DNA of 64,000 bases, from positions 1 to 64,000 of the forward strand of contig CAJYSA010000072.1 of assembly GCA_913777325.1 (NCBI GenBank). Direction: 5' to 3'. The stretch is from an uncultured Sphingomonas sp. (GTDB taxonomy: Bacteria > Pseudomonadota > Alphaproteobacteria > Sphingomonadales > Sphingomonadaceae). The notes beneath the pieces are model-generated. The model had not been told where the DNA came from and did no database searches. It saw only the letters and a list, made by a program, of their open reading frames with translations. Made by a program: the position numbers and the translations under genes. Position 1 is the first letter of the stretch; every line of letters starts with the position of its first letter. Below, in pieces: positions 9,665 to 18,188 of the stretch.

Positions 9665-10121
9665 CGAGACCCGCCGGCTTCCTTACACGCCGGCGCAGAT
9701 GTTCGATCTGGTGGCAGACGTGCGGCGCTATCCCGAGTTTCTGCCGTGGGTCAGCGCCATGCGCGTCCGCAAGGATACGCCCGACGAGACGCTGGCGGAC
9801 ATGATCGTCGGGTTCAAGGGGCTGCGCGAGACCTTCACGTCGAAGGTGACGAAGCAATGCCCCGAGACGATCCGCGTCGAATATATCGAGGGGCCCCTGA
9901 AATATCTCAATAACGACTGGCGGTTCTGCCCCGATGGGGAGAACGCGTGCCTCGTCGATTTCTCGGTCGACTTCGCGTTCAAGAACCGCATGTTCGAGAT
10001 GCTGGCCGGGCAGGTGTTCGGCGTGGCGCTTCGCCGGATGATCGGTGCGTTCGAGGAGCGCGCCGCCAAGCTTTACGGCGCGTCGGGCAACAGCAGTTCC
10101 AGCGCGCACAGCGCCGCCTGA
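9651..10121 (+). CDS. Coq10/RatA-like START-domain protein
   Basis: A 156-residue SRPBCC-fold (polyketide cyclase/START-like) protein with the family pattern [22 protein letters not shown] near the N terminus and a C-terminal helix containing [12 protein letters not shown]. Members include ubiquinone-binding Coq10 and the protein named RatA in E. coli; the role here is likely quinone-related, by family. It starts at TTG 9651 inside the lipA 3' end. Its last 49 bases overlap the convergent pncC 3' end. Confidence 0.85.
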   Translation: MPKHSETRRLPYTPAQMFDLVADVRRYPEFLPWVSAMRVRKDTPDETLADMIVGFKGLRETFTSKVTKQCPETIRVEYIEGPLKYLNNDWRFCPDGENACLVDFSVDFAFKNRMFEMLAGQVFGVALRRMIGAFEERAAKLYGASGNSSSSAHSAA

Positions 10122-10585
10122 AGCCGGACACCACCGCGTCCGATATCGCCGAAGAAGCGCTTGTCGGCGACCACGTCCGCCGGGTCGCCGCCGCGCTCGG
10201 CGCGTGCGAAGACGACGGTGCCGACCGGCTTCTTCTCGCTGCCGCCGCCCGGCCCCGCGACGCCGGTGATGGCGACCGCCACATCGGCGTCCGACCGGGC
10301 GAGCGCGCCCTGCGCCATGCTCCACGCCACCGCGATCGATACAGCGCCGAAGGTGTCGAGCACATCTCCGCTGACGTTCAACAATTGCTGCTTGGCGGAA
10401 TTCGAATATGTGACGAATCCGGCCTCCAGCACCTCCGAGGAACCGGGGATCTCCGTCAGGGCGGCGGCGACCAGCCCGCCGGTGCAGCTTTCCGCCACTG
10501 CTACACGGCGCCCGGCGGCACGATTCGCCTCTACCACGCGGCGCGCGGCATCGACCAGTTCAGGGGGTAGCGTCAGCTCGCTCAT
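10073..10585 (-). CDS. pncC: CinA C-terminal-domain nicotinamide-nucleotide amidase
   Basis: A 170-residue stand-alone CinA C-terminal domain that deamidates NMN in pyridine-nucleotide salvage. Signature segments are VAESCTGGLVAAALTEIPGSS, FVTYSNSAKQQLLNV and ITGVAGPGGGSEKKPVGTV. It lacks the N-terminal MoCF-like domain of full CinA, so the amidase name is preferred. The ATG at 10585 overlaps the stop of the secreted-protein gene upstream by 4 bases. The 3' end overlaps the convergent Coq10-like gene. Confidence 0.9.
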   Translation of the reverse strand: MSELTLPPELVDAARRVVEANRAAGRRVAVAESCTGGLVAAALTEIPGSSEVLEAGFVTYSNSAKQQLLNVSGDVLDTFGAVSIAVAWSMAQGALARSDADVAVAITGVAGPGGGSEKKPVGTVVFARAERGGDPADVVADKRFFGDIGRGGVRLQAALCALELLLPDAP

Positions 10586-11112
10586 CGCGTCGCTCCGACG
10601 GTGCAGACCGGTAGATCGGGGATGTCGGTGCGCTTGCCCTTGTTCTTCTCGGCCTTGAGATATTGCAGCGTGGCGACGACGATCCCGGCGGTGTTGCGCG
10701 CCGGCAGCGGCTCCAGCAACGTCACCAGCCGGTCGAGCGTCGGGCAATCGCCGGGCTGGATGCGCCCGGTGATCTGCGGCGCAAAGATCGATGTAAGCAT
10801 CGGGCGCGCATAGTCGCTGAGCAGCAGCAGTTCCACCGCCGGATCGCTCAGCTTCGCGATCGCGGTGCGCGCCGCTGGCCAGGCGCGGTCAGCCTCGCGA
10901 TCGTATTTGGCCAGGAAATCACCGCTCTGCCGCTTGAGGAGACTTGTGGCGGGGAGTGCGGCGCACACTCGCCCGGCATCCCGGATGATCTCCGGCATCG
11001 CCACCAGCGCAATCGATTCGGCATCGGCGGTGTTCAGGCAGGGTGTCTGTGCCGCCGCGACTGGCGCGAATAGTAAGGCGGCGAGTGCCGCAAGGCCCGC
11101 GATGCGCCTCAT
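10582..11112 (-). CDS. Secreted protein of unknown function
   Basis: A 176-residue protein with a clear Sec signal peptide (MRRIAGLAALAALLFAPVAAAQ, cleavage after ~AAA). It has four cysteines in the mature part (in TPCLN, RVCAALP, GDCPTL and PVCTVG), which may form disulfides in the periplasm. I do not recognise the family. It is coupled by 4-base overlaps to ispDF upstream and pncC downstream, so it is co-transcribed with both. Confidence 0.8.
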   Translation of the reverse strand: MRRIAGLAALAALLFAPVAAAQTPCLNTADAESIALVAMPEIIRDAGRVCAALPATSLLKRQSGDFLAKYDREADRAWPAARTAIAKLSDPAVELLLLSDYARPMLTSIFAPQITGRIQPGDCPTLDRLVTLLEPLPARNTAGIVVATLQYLKAEKNKGKRTDIPDLPVCTVGATR

Positions 11113-12236
11113 GCTCGCCCCCCGCGCGGCAATTCGACCGTCGCGACCGCCTGGGCCGCGATGCCTTCGCCGCGGCCCGTGAATCCCAGTCGTTCGGTGG
11201 TGGTCGCCTTCACGCTGACCCGATCGGTCGAGAGCGCCAGAAGTTCCGCGACTCGCGCCTGCATCGCGGCGCGATACGGCCCGATCTTGGGCGCCTCGCA
11301 CATCAGCGTCAGGTCCACGAAGGTGATCCGGCCGCCGCGTGCCTCGACCAGCGAGCGGGCGTGGGCGAGGAATTGCCCCGACTCGGCGCCACGCCATTGC
11401 GGATCGCTGGGCGGAAAATGCGTGCCGATGTCTCCAGCGGCGATCGTGCCGAGCACCGCATCGGTGATCGCGTGCAGCGCGACATCGGCGTCGCTATGCC
11501 CGGACAGACCCTGATGATGTGGGATCAGGACGCCGCCCAGCCACAGCTCCTCGCCATCCTCCAGCCGATGCACATCGAAACCGCTGGCCGAGCGAGTCTC
11601 GGTCGCAACACGCGCCTCCGCGGCGGCGAAGTCGGCGGGATAGGTGATCTTGTCGAGCATGGCATCCCCTTCCACCATCGCCACCGCCTTGCCCAGGGCG
11701 CGGACCATCTGCGCATCGTCGGTGGCGATTGTCCCGTCCCAGGCGGCGTGAGCGGCGAGGAGTGTATCGCGGCGAAACGCCTGCGGGGTCTGCACCCGAC
11801 GTAGACGATCACGCGGCACGGTCGCGCCATCCGTTGCCACCAGCGTATCGGCGACCGGAAGGACCGGGATCGCGCCGTCATGATCGTCGAGTGCAGACAG
11901 CAGCCGGTCGACCACTGCCGTCGGCACGAAGGGCCGCGCGGCATCGTGGATCAGCACGCGCGTCGCATCGCCCAGCGCGGCGAGTCCTGCTGCGACGCTG
12001 TCGCGCCGTTCCGCGCCGCCCGTCACCCACTCGGCGTGCGAGAGCGCCGCGCGCAACAAGGGTTCCTGCCCCGGCGCGATCGCGACGAGCACGCGATCGA
12101 TCGCGGGATGCGCGGCGAGCGCGTCATGGCTCCACGCCAGCATCGCGCGACCGGCGACGGGGGAGAATTGCTTGGGGAGAGGGCTGCCGCTGCGGGAGCC
12201 GGTGCCGGCGGCGACGATGAGGGCGACCGTGGTCAT
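11109..12236 (-). CDS. ispDF: Bifunctional IspD/IspF isoprenoid enzyme
   Basis: A 375-residue fusion. Residues ~1-215 are MEP cytidylyltransferase IspD (IVAAGTGSRSGSPLPKQF nucleotide loop; HDAARPFV). Residues ~218-375 are MECDP synthase IspF, with metal-binding GFDVHRLEDG, HSDADVALHAITDA and TERLGFTGRGEG. The two steps flank the IspE reaction in the non-mevalonate pathway. This fusion is known from alphaproteobacteria. It is divergent from dusB-ntrBCYX and functionally linked to ispA in this window. Confidence 0.96.
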   Translation of the reverse strand: MTTVALIVAAGTGSRSGSPLPKQFSPVAGRAMLAWSHDALAAHPAIDRVLVAIAPGQEPLLRAALSHAEWVTGGAERRDSVAAGLAALGDATRVLIHDAARPFVPTAVVDRLLSALDDHDGAIPVLPVADTLVATDGATVPRDRLRRVQTPQAFRRDTLLAAHAAWDGTIATDDAQMVRALGKAVAMVEGDAMLDKITYPADFAAAEARVATETRSASGFDVHRLEDGEELWLGGVLIPHHQGLSGHSDADVALHAITDAVLGTIAAGDIGTHFPPSDPQWRGAESGQFLAHARSLVEARGGRITFVDLTLMCEAPKIGPYRAAMQARVAELLALSTDRVSVKATTTERLGFTGRGEGIAAQAVATVELPRGGRA

Positions 12237-12316
12237 GCGTGCGCCCTAGCCCGTCCTGACGCACGCGTCACCCCGCTGCCGGCCTTGGCGCCGGCGTGCC
12301 GGCATTTGCGCAGAGC

Positions 12317-12361
12317 TTGCCAGAATCAGCCAATTACCCTATCTGCCTGTTTTTCAGGCAG
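12317..12361 (+). promoter_or_regulatory. Candidate dusB promoter and leader hairpin
   Basis: TTGCCA (12317-12322) and TATCTG (12340-12345) are spaced by 17 bases. Overlapping the latter is a perfect hairpin: CTGCCTG (12343-12349), a T5 loop, and CAGGCAG (12355-12361). The hairpin ends 12 bases before the dusB ATG. It could be an operator or a translational control structure. The promoter call is weak; the hairpin is certain as sequence. Confidence 0.4.
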
Positions 12362-12373
12362 CCCCGAAACCCT

Positions 12374-13366
12374 ATGCTTCGACCCATTCAGATCGGCGAT
12401 GTCCGGATCGACGAACCCGTCGTGCTCGCGCCGATGACCGGTGTGACCGATCAACCGTTCCGTACGCTCGTCCGCCGTTATGGCTCGGGCCTCAACGTCA
12501 CCGAGATGATCGCCAGTCAGGCCGCGATCCGCGAGACGCGTCAGTCGATCCAGAAGGCGGCGTGGCATTTGTCCGAAGAGCCGGTGTCGATGCAGCTTGT
12601 CGGTTGTACGCCCTATGAGATGGCGGAGGCGGCAAAGCTTGCGCGCGACAAGGGCGCTGCGATCATCGACATCAACATGGGTTGTCCGGTCCGCAAGGTG
12701 ACCAACGGCGATGCCGGATCGGCGCTGATGCGCGACCTGAAGCTGGCGACGCAGTTGATCGAGGCCATCGTGAAGTCGGTGGAGGCGCCGGTGACGCTGA
12801 AGATGCGGATGGGGTGGTGTCACGACAGCCTCAACGCGCCGGAACTCGCGCGGATCGCCGAGGATCTCGGCGTGAAGATGGTGACCGTCCACGGGCGTAC
12901 CCGCAACCAGATGTACAAGGGCAGCGCCGACTGGCGCTTCATTCGCACCGTCAAGGATGCGGTGTCGATCCCGGTGATCGCGAATGGCGACATCTGCTCG
13001 ATCGAGGACGCCGAGGCGGCGCTGGAACAATCGGGTGCCGACGGCATCATGATCGGTCGCGGTGCTTACGGCCGACCGTGGCTGCTGGGGCAGGTAATGC
13101 ACTGGCTGCGGACGGGCGAGCGGATGCCGGATCCGTCGCTGGACGAGCAATATCGCGTCATTGCCGAACATTATGAGGCGATGCTGGTGCATTACGGCAC
13201 CTTCACGGGCGTCAACATGGCGCGCAAGCACATCGGTTGGTACACCAAGGGGCTGAACGGCTCCGCGGAGTTCCGCAATCGCGTCAACCAGGAGCCGGAT
13301 GCAGACCGCGTCAAGGCGATGCTGGCCGACTTCTATGCGCCGTATCGGTTGAGCGCGGCGGCGTGA
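12374..13366 (+). CDS. dusB: tRNA-dihydrouridine synthase DusB
   Basis: A 330-residue FMN TIM-barrel enzyme that reduces uridines in tRNA D-loops. Visible signs are [15 protein letters not shown] at the FMN site, [10 protein letters not shown] with the catalytic Cys, and the C-terminal [12 protein letters not shown]. It heads the dusB-ntrB-ntrC operon, as in many alphaproteobacteria (annotated nifR3 in older genomes). Its stop overlaps the ntrB start. The ATG at 12374 gives [13 protein letters not shown]. An extension to 12296 would run through the hairpin and is rejected. Confidence 0.95.
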   Translation: MLRPIQIGDVRIDEPVVLAPMTGVTDQPFRTLVRRYGSGLNVTEMIASQAAIRETRQSIQKAAWHLSEEPVSMQLVGCTPYEMAEAAKLARDKGAAIIDINMGCPVRKVTNGDAGSALMRDLKLATQLIEAIVKSVEAPVTLKMRMGWCHDSLNAPELARIAEDLGVKMVTVHGRTRNQMYKGSADWRFIRTVKDAVSIPVIANGDICSIEDAEAALEQSGADGIMIGRGAYGRPWLLGQVMHWLRTGERMPDPSLDEQYRVIAEHYEAMLVHYGTFTGVNMARKHIGWYTKGLNGSAEFRNRVNQEPDADRVKAMLADFYAPYRLSAAA

Positions 13367-14427
13367 TGCTCGCGCCGCGCGGACCGGACGCGGCGGAGCT
13401 GCTGGCAGCGCTGCCCGTCGCGGTCCTGATGGTCGATGACGAGGATCGAATCGCGCGCGTCAATGCGGAGTGCGAGACGCTGCTGAACCTGTCGGAGCGC
13501 GCGATGCTGGGCCAGCCGCTCAGCACGGTGCTGTGCTTCCCCGATGCCGAGGCGCGGCGTGACGCGCATGCCTTCGCGATCTTCGACGCCGATGTGGAGA
13601 CGGTCCGGGGGCTGCGGCTCCGCGTCGACCTAATCGAGGCGGCGGTGATCGACCATCCCGGGTGGCGCGCGATCACGCTTCATCATGCCGGGGCGTCGCG
13701 TCGGCTGGGTGTTTCGACCGACCGGGCGGCCGCGGCCCGCTCGGCGGTGGGGGCCGCGGCGATGCTCGCGCATGAGATCAAGAACCCGCTCTCGAGCATC
13801 CGCGGCGCGGCGCAACTGATCGCCGATGGCGTCGACATCCCAGAGCTGACGAAGCTGATGATCGCCGAGGTCGACCGCGTCGCCGCGCTGATCGATCATA
13901 TGGAGGATTTCACCGACGCCCGCCCGCGTGAGGTCGCGCCGATGAACATCTACCCGCTGCTCGCCCACGCGCGTGGTGTGGCGCAGGCCGGTTTCGCGCG
14001 CGGCATCGTGATCGAGGAGCGCTACGACCCGTCGTTGCCGCAGGCGATGGGGAACAGCGACTCGCTGTTGCAGGTGATCGTCAACTTGCTGAAGAACGCC
14101 GCCGCCGCGCTGGGCGAGCGGGGCGAGCGGCGCATCACGCTGGCCACCGCCTACCGCCACGGCGTGACGGTCGCGGCGGGCAGGGGGCGAGGGCGTACGC
14201 CGCTGCCGATCGAGATTTGCGTGATCGACAGCGGCCCGGGCGCCCCCGCCGACATCGCGGACCATCTGTTCGATCCGTTCGTGTCGGGGCGACCGGAGGG
14301 CAAGGGGCTTGGCCTCGCGCTGGTCGACAAGCTGGTGCGCGACATGGGAGGGATCGTGCAATATTCGCGTGAGGGCGTGCCGCACCAGACGGTGTTCCGG
14401 ATTCTGCTTCCCAGGGCAAGCGCATGA
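13366..14427 (+). CDS. ntrB: Nitrogen regulation sensor kinase NtrB
   Basis: A 353-residue cytosolic histidine kinase with an N-terminal PAS domain (~8-110), DHp helix with His136 in LAHEIKNPLSS, and an HATPase domain with VIDSGPGAP and GKGLGLALV. It phosphorylates or dephosphorylates NtrC under PII control. The ATG shares a base with the dusB stop (TGATG); GTG at 13363 is an alternative. Its stop overlaps ntrC. No membrane segments are present, as expected for NtrB. Confidence 0.93.
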   Translation: MLAPRGPDAAELLAALPVAVLMVDDEDRIARVNAECETLLNLSERAMLGQPLSTVLCFPDAEARRDAHAFAIFDADVETVRGLRLRVDLIEAAVIDHPGWRAITLHHAGASRRLGVSTDRAAAARSAVGAAAMLAHEIKNPLSSIRGAAQLIADGVDIPELTKLMIAEVDRVAALIDHMEDFTDARPREVAPMNIYPLLAHARGVAQAGFARGIVIEERYDPSLPQAMGNSDSLLQVIVNLLKNAAAALGERGERRITLATAYRHGVTVAAGRGRGRTPLPIEICVIDSGPGAPADIADHLFDPFVSGRPEGKGLGLALVDKLVRDMGGIVQYSREGVPHQTVFRILLPRASA

Positions 14428-15830
14428 GGCGGGTCCTTCTGGTCGACGACGATGATGCGATCCGCACCGTCGTTGCCCATGCGCTGCGCCGCGCCGGTTA
14501 TGAGGTGCGTACCGCCGCCAGCCTGGCGGAGCTGAAGCGCGAACTGCAGACCCATCCGCCGCATGTGCTGCTGACCGACGTGGTACTGCCCGACGGCGAC
14601 GGGATCGATCATGCCGGGCAGGTGCTGGCCGATCACCCCGAGCTGCCTGTGATCGTGCTATCGGCGCGCAACACGCTGACCACCGCGGTTCGCGCGACCG
14701 AGGCAGGCGCGTATGATTACCTGCCCAAGCCATTCGATCTCGACACGCTGACCCGTGCCGTCGCTGCCGCGCTCGCGCGTCGTGCGGCATCGGGGCAGGC
14801 GGAGGCGGCAGAGGAGGACCCATCGCTGCCGCTGATCGGGCGCTCGCCCGCGATGCAGGACGTGTATCGGGTGATCGCGCGCGTCGTTTCCAACGACCTG
14901 ACCGTGCTGGTGTCGGGCGAATCGGGGACCGGCAAGGAGCTGGTGGCACGCGCGATCCACGATCTTGGCGCGCGCCGCGCCGCGCCGTTCGTGCCGATCA
15001 ATATGGCCGCGATCCCGCGTGAGCTGATCGAGGCCGAATTGTTTGGGCACGAACGCGGTGCGTTCACCGGGGCGGCGCAGCGGAACGCCGGACGGTTCGA
15101 GCAGGCGGCGGGGGGCACGCTGTTCCTGGACGAGATCGGCGACATGCCGATCGAGGCGCAGACGCGACTGCTGCGCGTGCTGCAATCCGGCGAATTCACC
15201 ACCGTGGGCGGCGCGCGCACGATCCGCGCCGACGTACGCATCGTGGCCGCCACGAACCGCGATCTGCAGCAGGCGGTCGCCGGCGGGCAGTTTCGGGAGG
15301 ATCTGTACTACCGGCTGAACGTGGTGCCGATCGCGCTGCCCGCGCTGCGGGAGCGTCGCGGCGATGTCGCGGAACTCGCCCGGCACTTTCTGGAACGCGC
15401 CGCCGCCGAAGGGCTGCCGCGCAAGACGCTCGACATCGATGCGGTCGCCGTGCTGGAGGCGCATGATTGGCCCGGCAACGTCCGCGAGTTGGAAAACCTG
15501 ATGCGGCGGCTCGCCGCGCTCTCACGCGACGACCGGATCGGTGCTGCCGAGTTGCGCGTGACCATTGGTGGCGGGGCGGCGCCCGATGCCGCGCCCGATC
15601 CGGGGATCGAGGCGGCGGTGCTGGCGATGATCGAACGGCTGGCCCGCCAGGAGCCGCGCGCGTTGGACGACGGGTCGCTTTACGCGCGGATCATCGGCGA
15701 GGTAGAGCGTCCGCTGATCGAAGCGATGCTGGCGCGGCACGGCGGGAATCAGCTGCGCGCCGCACGGGCGATCGGGCTGAACCGCAATACGCTGCGCAAG
15801 CGTCTGGACATGCTCGGGATCGACGTCTGA
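14424..15830 (+). CDS. ntrC: Nitrogen regulation response regulator NtrC
   Basis: A 468-residue sigma54-dependent activator. It has a receiver domain with Asp52 (LLTDVVLPDGDG), an AAA+ domain with Walker A GESGTGKE, the sigma54-contacting GAFTGA loop intact, Walker B LFLDEIGDMP, and a C-terminal Fis-type HTH (LRAARAIGLNRNTLRKRL). It activates nitrogen-assimilation promoters. The start overlaps the ntrB stop (ATGA). The intact GAFTGA contrasts with NtrX downstream. Confidence 0.95.
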   Translation: MRRVLLVDDDDAIRTVVAHALRRAGYEVRTAASLAELKRELQTHPPHVLLTDVVLPDGDGIDHAGQVLADHPELPVIVLSARNTLTTAVRATEAGAYDYLPKPFDLDTLTRAVAAALARRAASGQAEAAEEDPSLPLIGRSPAMQDVYRVIARVVSNDLTVLVSGESGTGKELVARAIHDLGARRAAPFVPINMAAIPRELIEAELFGHERGAFTGAAQRNAGRFEQAAGGTLFLDEIGDMPIEAQTRLLRVLQSGEFTTVGGARTIRADVRIVAATNRDLQQAVAGGQFREDLYYRLNVVPIALPALRERRGDVAELARHFLERAAAEGLPRKTLDIDAVAVLEAHDWPGNVRELENLMRRLAALSRDDRIGAAELRVTIGGGAAPDAAPDPGIEAAVLAMIERLARQEPRALDDGSLYARIIGEVERPLIEAMLARHGGNQLRAARAIGLNRNTLRKRLDMLGIDV

Positions 15831-15945
15831 GCTGCGGCGTCGTGCCGTCGGGGCCGGCCATCTACGACGCGTCGTTGCCTGATCGGGATCACTTGCACGC
15901 GATTATGTGTTTTCCATGCAACACCGATGTTGTAGCAAAGGTGCG

Positions 15946-18183
15946 ATGTTCGCAGGAGTGACGTCTTCCTCCTCTTCCCCGCCGATCGGCGGACGCCGCG
16001 TCGGCGTGACGCCGGCGGTCGAGCTGACGGTGCTGGCCACCGCAGTGGCGGTCGCTACCGGAAGCTATTTCGCGCTGCGTGGGGAGGGCGATCCCGGGCG
16101 GCTGCTGGGCGCCGAGCTCGTCGCTTCGCTGCTGGTCGCCAACCTCGTCGCCGGCATCGCGTTGATGATGCTGCTGGGGCGACGGATCGCGCTCAACCGC
16201 GCCGCGCGTTCACCGGTGGGAGCGGGCGGGCGGCTGCACGTGCGGCTGGTGCTGCTGTTCTCGCTGGTCGCGGCGGTGCCGGCGCTGCTGGTGACGATCT
16301 TCGCCTCGCTGCTGTTCCAATATGGCGTGCAATTCTGGTATTCTGACCGGGCGCGCGGCATGTTCGAGAACGCCGCGTCGATCGCGCAGGAAAGCTACCG
16401 GCAGGAAGTGGAGCGCGTGTCGCGCGCGGCGACCGTCATGGCCGGCGATCTTGCGGGCTACCTGCGCGAGATGCCGATCGACAGCGACCGTTTCCAGGCG
16501 GGGCTCGGTTATCAGGTCTATGTCCGCAACCTTTCCGAGGTGCTGATCGTCCAGCGCGGCTCCGATGGCGAGTTGCGGACGCTGGCCTTCGTGAATCCCT
16601 ACGAGGTTGACCTGCGGCGGTTCATCAAGCCGGCGATGCTGCGCGAGCTCGACGCCGGTGCGAGTGCCGTGGTGGTGCGCGGATCCAATCGCACCGGCGC
16701 GGTAACCAAGCTGGATTATCAGCCGAATACCTATCTCTATACGGCGCGCGTGATCGACCAGTCGGTCGAAACCCAGATGGATCGCGGCAATGCGGTGCTG
16801 GCCGACTATCGTCAGCTGATCGCGCGCGCACGGTCGTTGCAGTTGCGTTTCAATGCCGCGTTGCTGATCGTCTCGCTGCTGATCGTCGGCGTGGCGGTAT
16901 GGATCGCGTTGACGGTTGCCGATCGGCTCGTTCGCCCGGTCGGCGAACTGGTCGATGCCGCGCGGCGGGTGGAGGGGGGCGACCTGTCGGCGCGCGTCAC
17001 CGAAACGCTGGCGCGCGACGAGATCGGCACATTGTCGAACGCCTTCAACAGTATGACCGCACGGCTGGTGGCGCAGAATACCGCGCTGGTCACCGCAAAC
17101 GCGCAGCTCGACAGCCGCCGCGCACTGATCGAGGCGGTGATGTCAGGCGTGTCGGCCGGCGTGATCTCGATCGATGCGAAGGATCGGACGATCCGCTTGA
17201 TCAACAGCTCGGCCCAGACGCTGATGGGGTTGGCAGAGCCGCCGGTTGGGCGCAAGCTGCGCGACGTCGCACCGGAACTGGACGCGTTGCTCGACCAGCC
17301 GGGCCGCGAGGCGGCGGTGCAGTTGAACGTCGCGGGCGAGATGCGCACGTTCGCGGCGCGGATCGCGCGCGACGGCAGCGGGCCGATCATCACCTTCGAC
17401 GACATTACGCAGCAACTGACCGATCAGCGTCGTGCCGCCTGGGCCGACGTGGCGCGGCGGATCGCGCATGAGATCAAGAATCCGTTGACCCCCATCCAGC
17501 TCGCCGCCGAACGGCTCCAGCGCCGCTATGGCAGCAAGATCGATGCCGCCGATCCCACCTTCGCACGGCTCACCGACACGATCGTGCGGCAGGTGGGCGA
17601 TCTTCGCCGGATGGTCGATGAATTCTCCTCGTTCGCCCGCATGCCCAAGCCGGTGTTCCGCGAGGAGTCGCTGATCGACATCGCGCGACAGACGATGTTC
17701 CTGCATGAGGTGGCGCACCCGGGGATCCGCTTCGTGCTGGACCACGGCGATCCCGCGCCGTCGCTGGTGTGTGACCGCCGCCAACTCGGGCAGGCGCTGA
17801 CCAACATCGTCAAGAATGCGGTGGAGGCGGTCGAGGAAGCCGATGCCAGCGAGGGCGGGGTGACGATGACGCTGGCGGAGGGTGAGGGACGGGTGACGAT
17901 CGCGGTGGCCGACACCGGCGTCGGCCTTCCGTTAGAGCGCGACCGCATCGTCGAGCCGTATATGACCACCCGTGCGCGCGGCACCGGGCTGGGCCTCGCG
18001 ATCGTCAAGAAGATCGTCGAGGAGCATTTCGGCACGATGACCTTCGCCGATCGCCCCGGCGGGGGCACGATCGTTACACTGTCATTCGACACTGCGCCGT
18101 TGGCCGCGCTGGCCAGCGATGATCATCTTCCTTCCCACGACGACGATCGCACGATCGCCGCGTTGACCAGAAATCGGATCTGA
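15946..18183 (+). CDS. ntrY: Membrane sensor kinase NtrY
   Basis: A ~745-residue histidine kinase. It has transmembrane segments near the N terminus (VELTVLATAVAVATGSYFAL; ELVASLLVANLVAGIALMML; LVLLFSLVAAVPALLVTIF), a periplasmic or extracytoplasmic region, and another TM (ALLIVSLLIVGVAVWIALTV). HAMP, PAS, DHp (IAHEIKNPLTPIQLAAERLQRRYG) and HATPase (VADTGVGLP; GTGLGLAIVKKI) domains follow. It partners NtrX, encoded 5 bases downstream. I prefer ATG 15946 (MFAGVTSSS, preceded by AAAGG); in-frame GTG 15907 and ATG 15916 are upstream alternatives. Confidence 0.93.
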   Translation: MFAGVTSSSSSPPIGGRRVGVTPAVELTVLATAVAVATGSYFALRGEGDPGRLLGAELVASLLVANLVAGIALMMLLGRRIALNRAARSPVGAGGRLHVRLVLLFSLVAAVPALLVTIFASLLFQYGVQFWYSDRARGMFENAASIAQESYRQEVERVSRAATVMAGDLAGYLREMPIDSDRFQAGLGYQVYVRNLSEVLIVQRGSDGELRTLAFVNPYEVDLRRFIKPAMLRELDAGASAVVVRGSNRTGAVTKLDYQPNTYLYTARVIDQSVETQMDRGNAVLADYRQLIARARSLQLRFNAALLIVSLLIVGVAVWIALTVADRLVRPVGELVDAARRVEGGDLSARVTETLARDEIGTLSNAFNSMTARLVAQNTALVTANAQLDSRRALIEAVMSGVSAGVISIDAKDRTIRLINSSAQTLMGLAEPPVGRKLRDVAPELDALLDQPGREAAVQLNVAGEMRTFAARIARDGSGPIITFDDITQQLTDQRRAAWADVARRIAHEIKNPLTPIQLAAERLQRRYGSKIDAADPTFARLTDTIVRQVGDLRRMVDEFSSFARMPKPVFREESLIDIARQTMFLHEVAHPGIRFVLDHGDPAPSLVCDRRQLGQALTNIVKNAVEAVEEADASEGGVTMTLAEGEGRVTIAVADTGVGLPLERDRIVEPYMTTRARGTGLGLAIVKKIVEEHFGTMTFADRPGGGTIVTLSFDTAPLAALASDDHLPSHDDDRTIAALTRNRI

Positions 18184-18188
18184 GCCTT

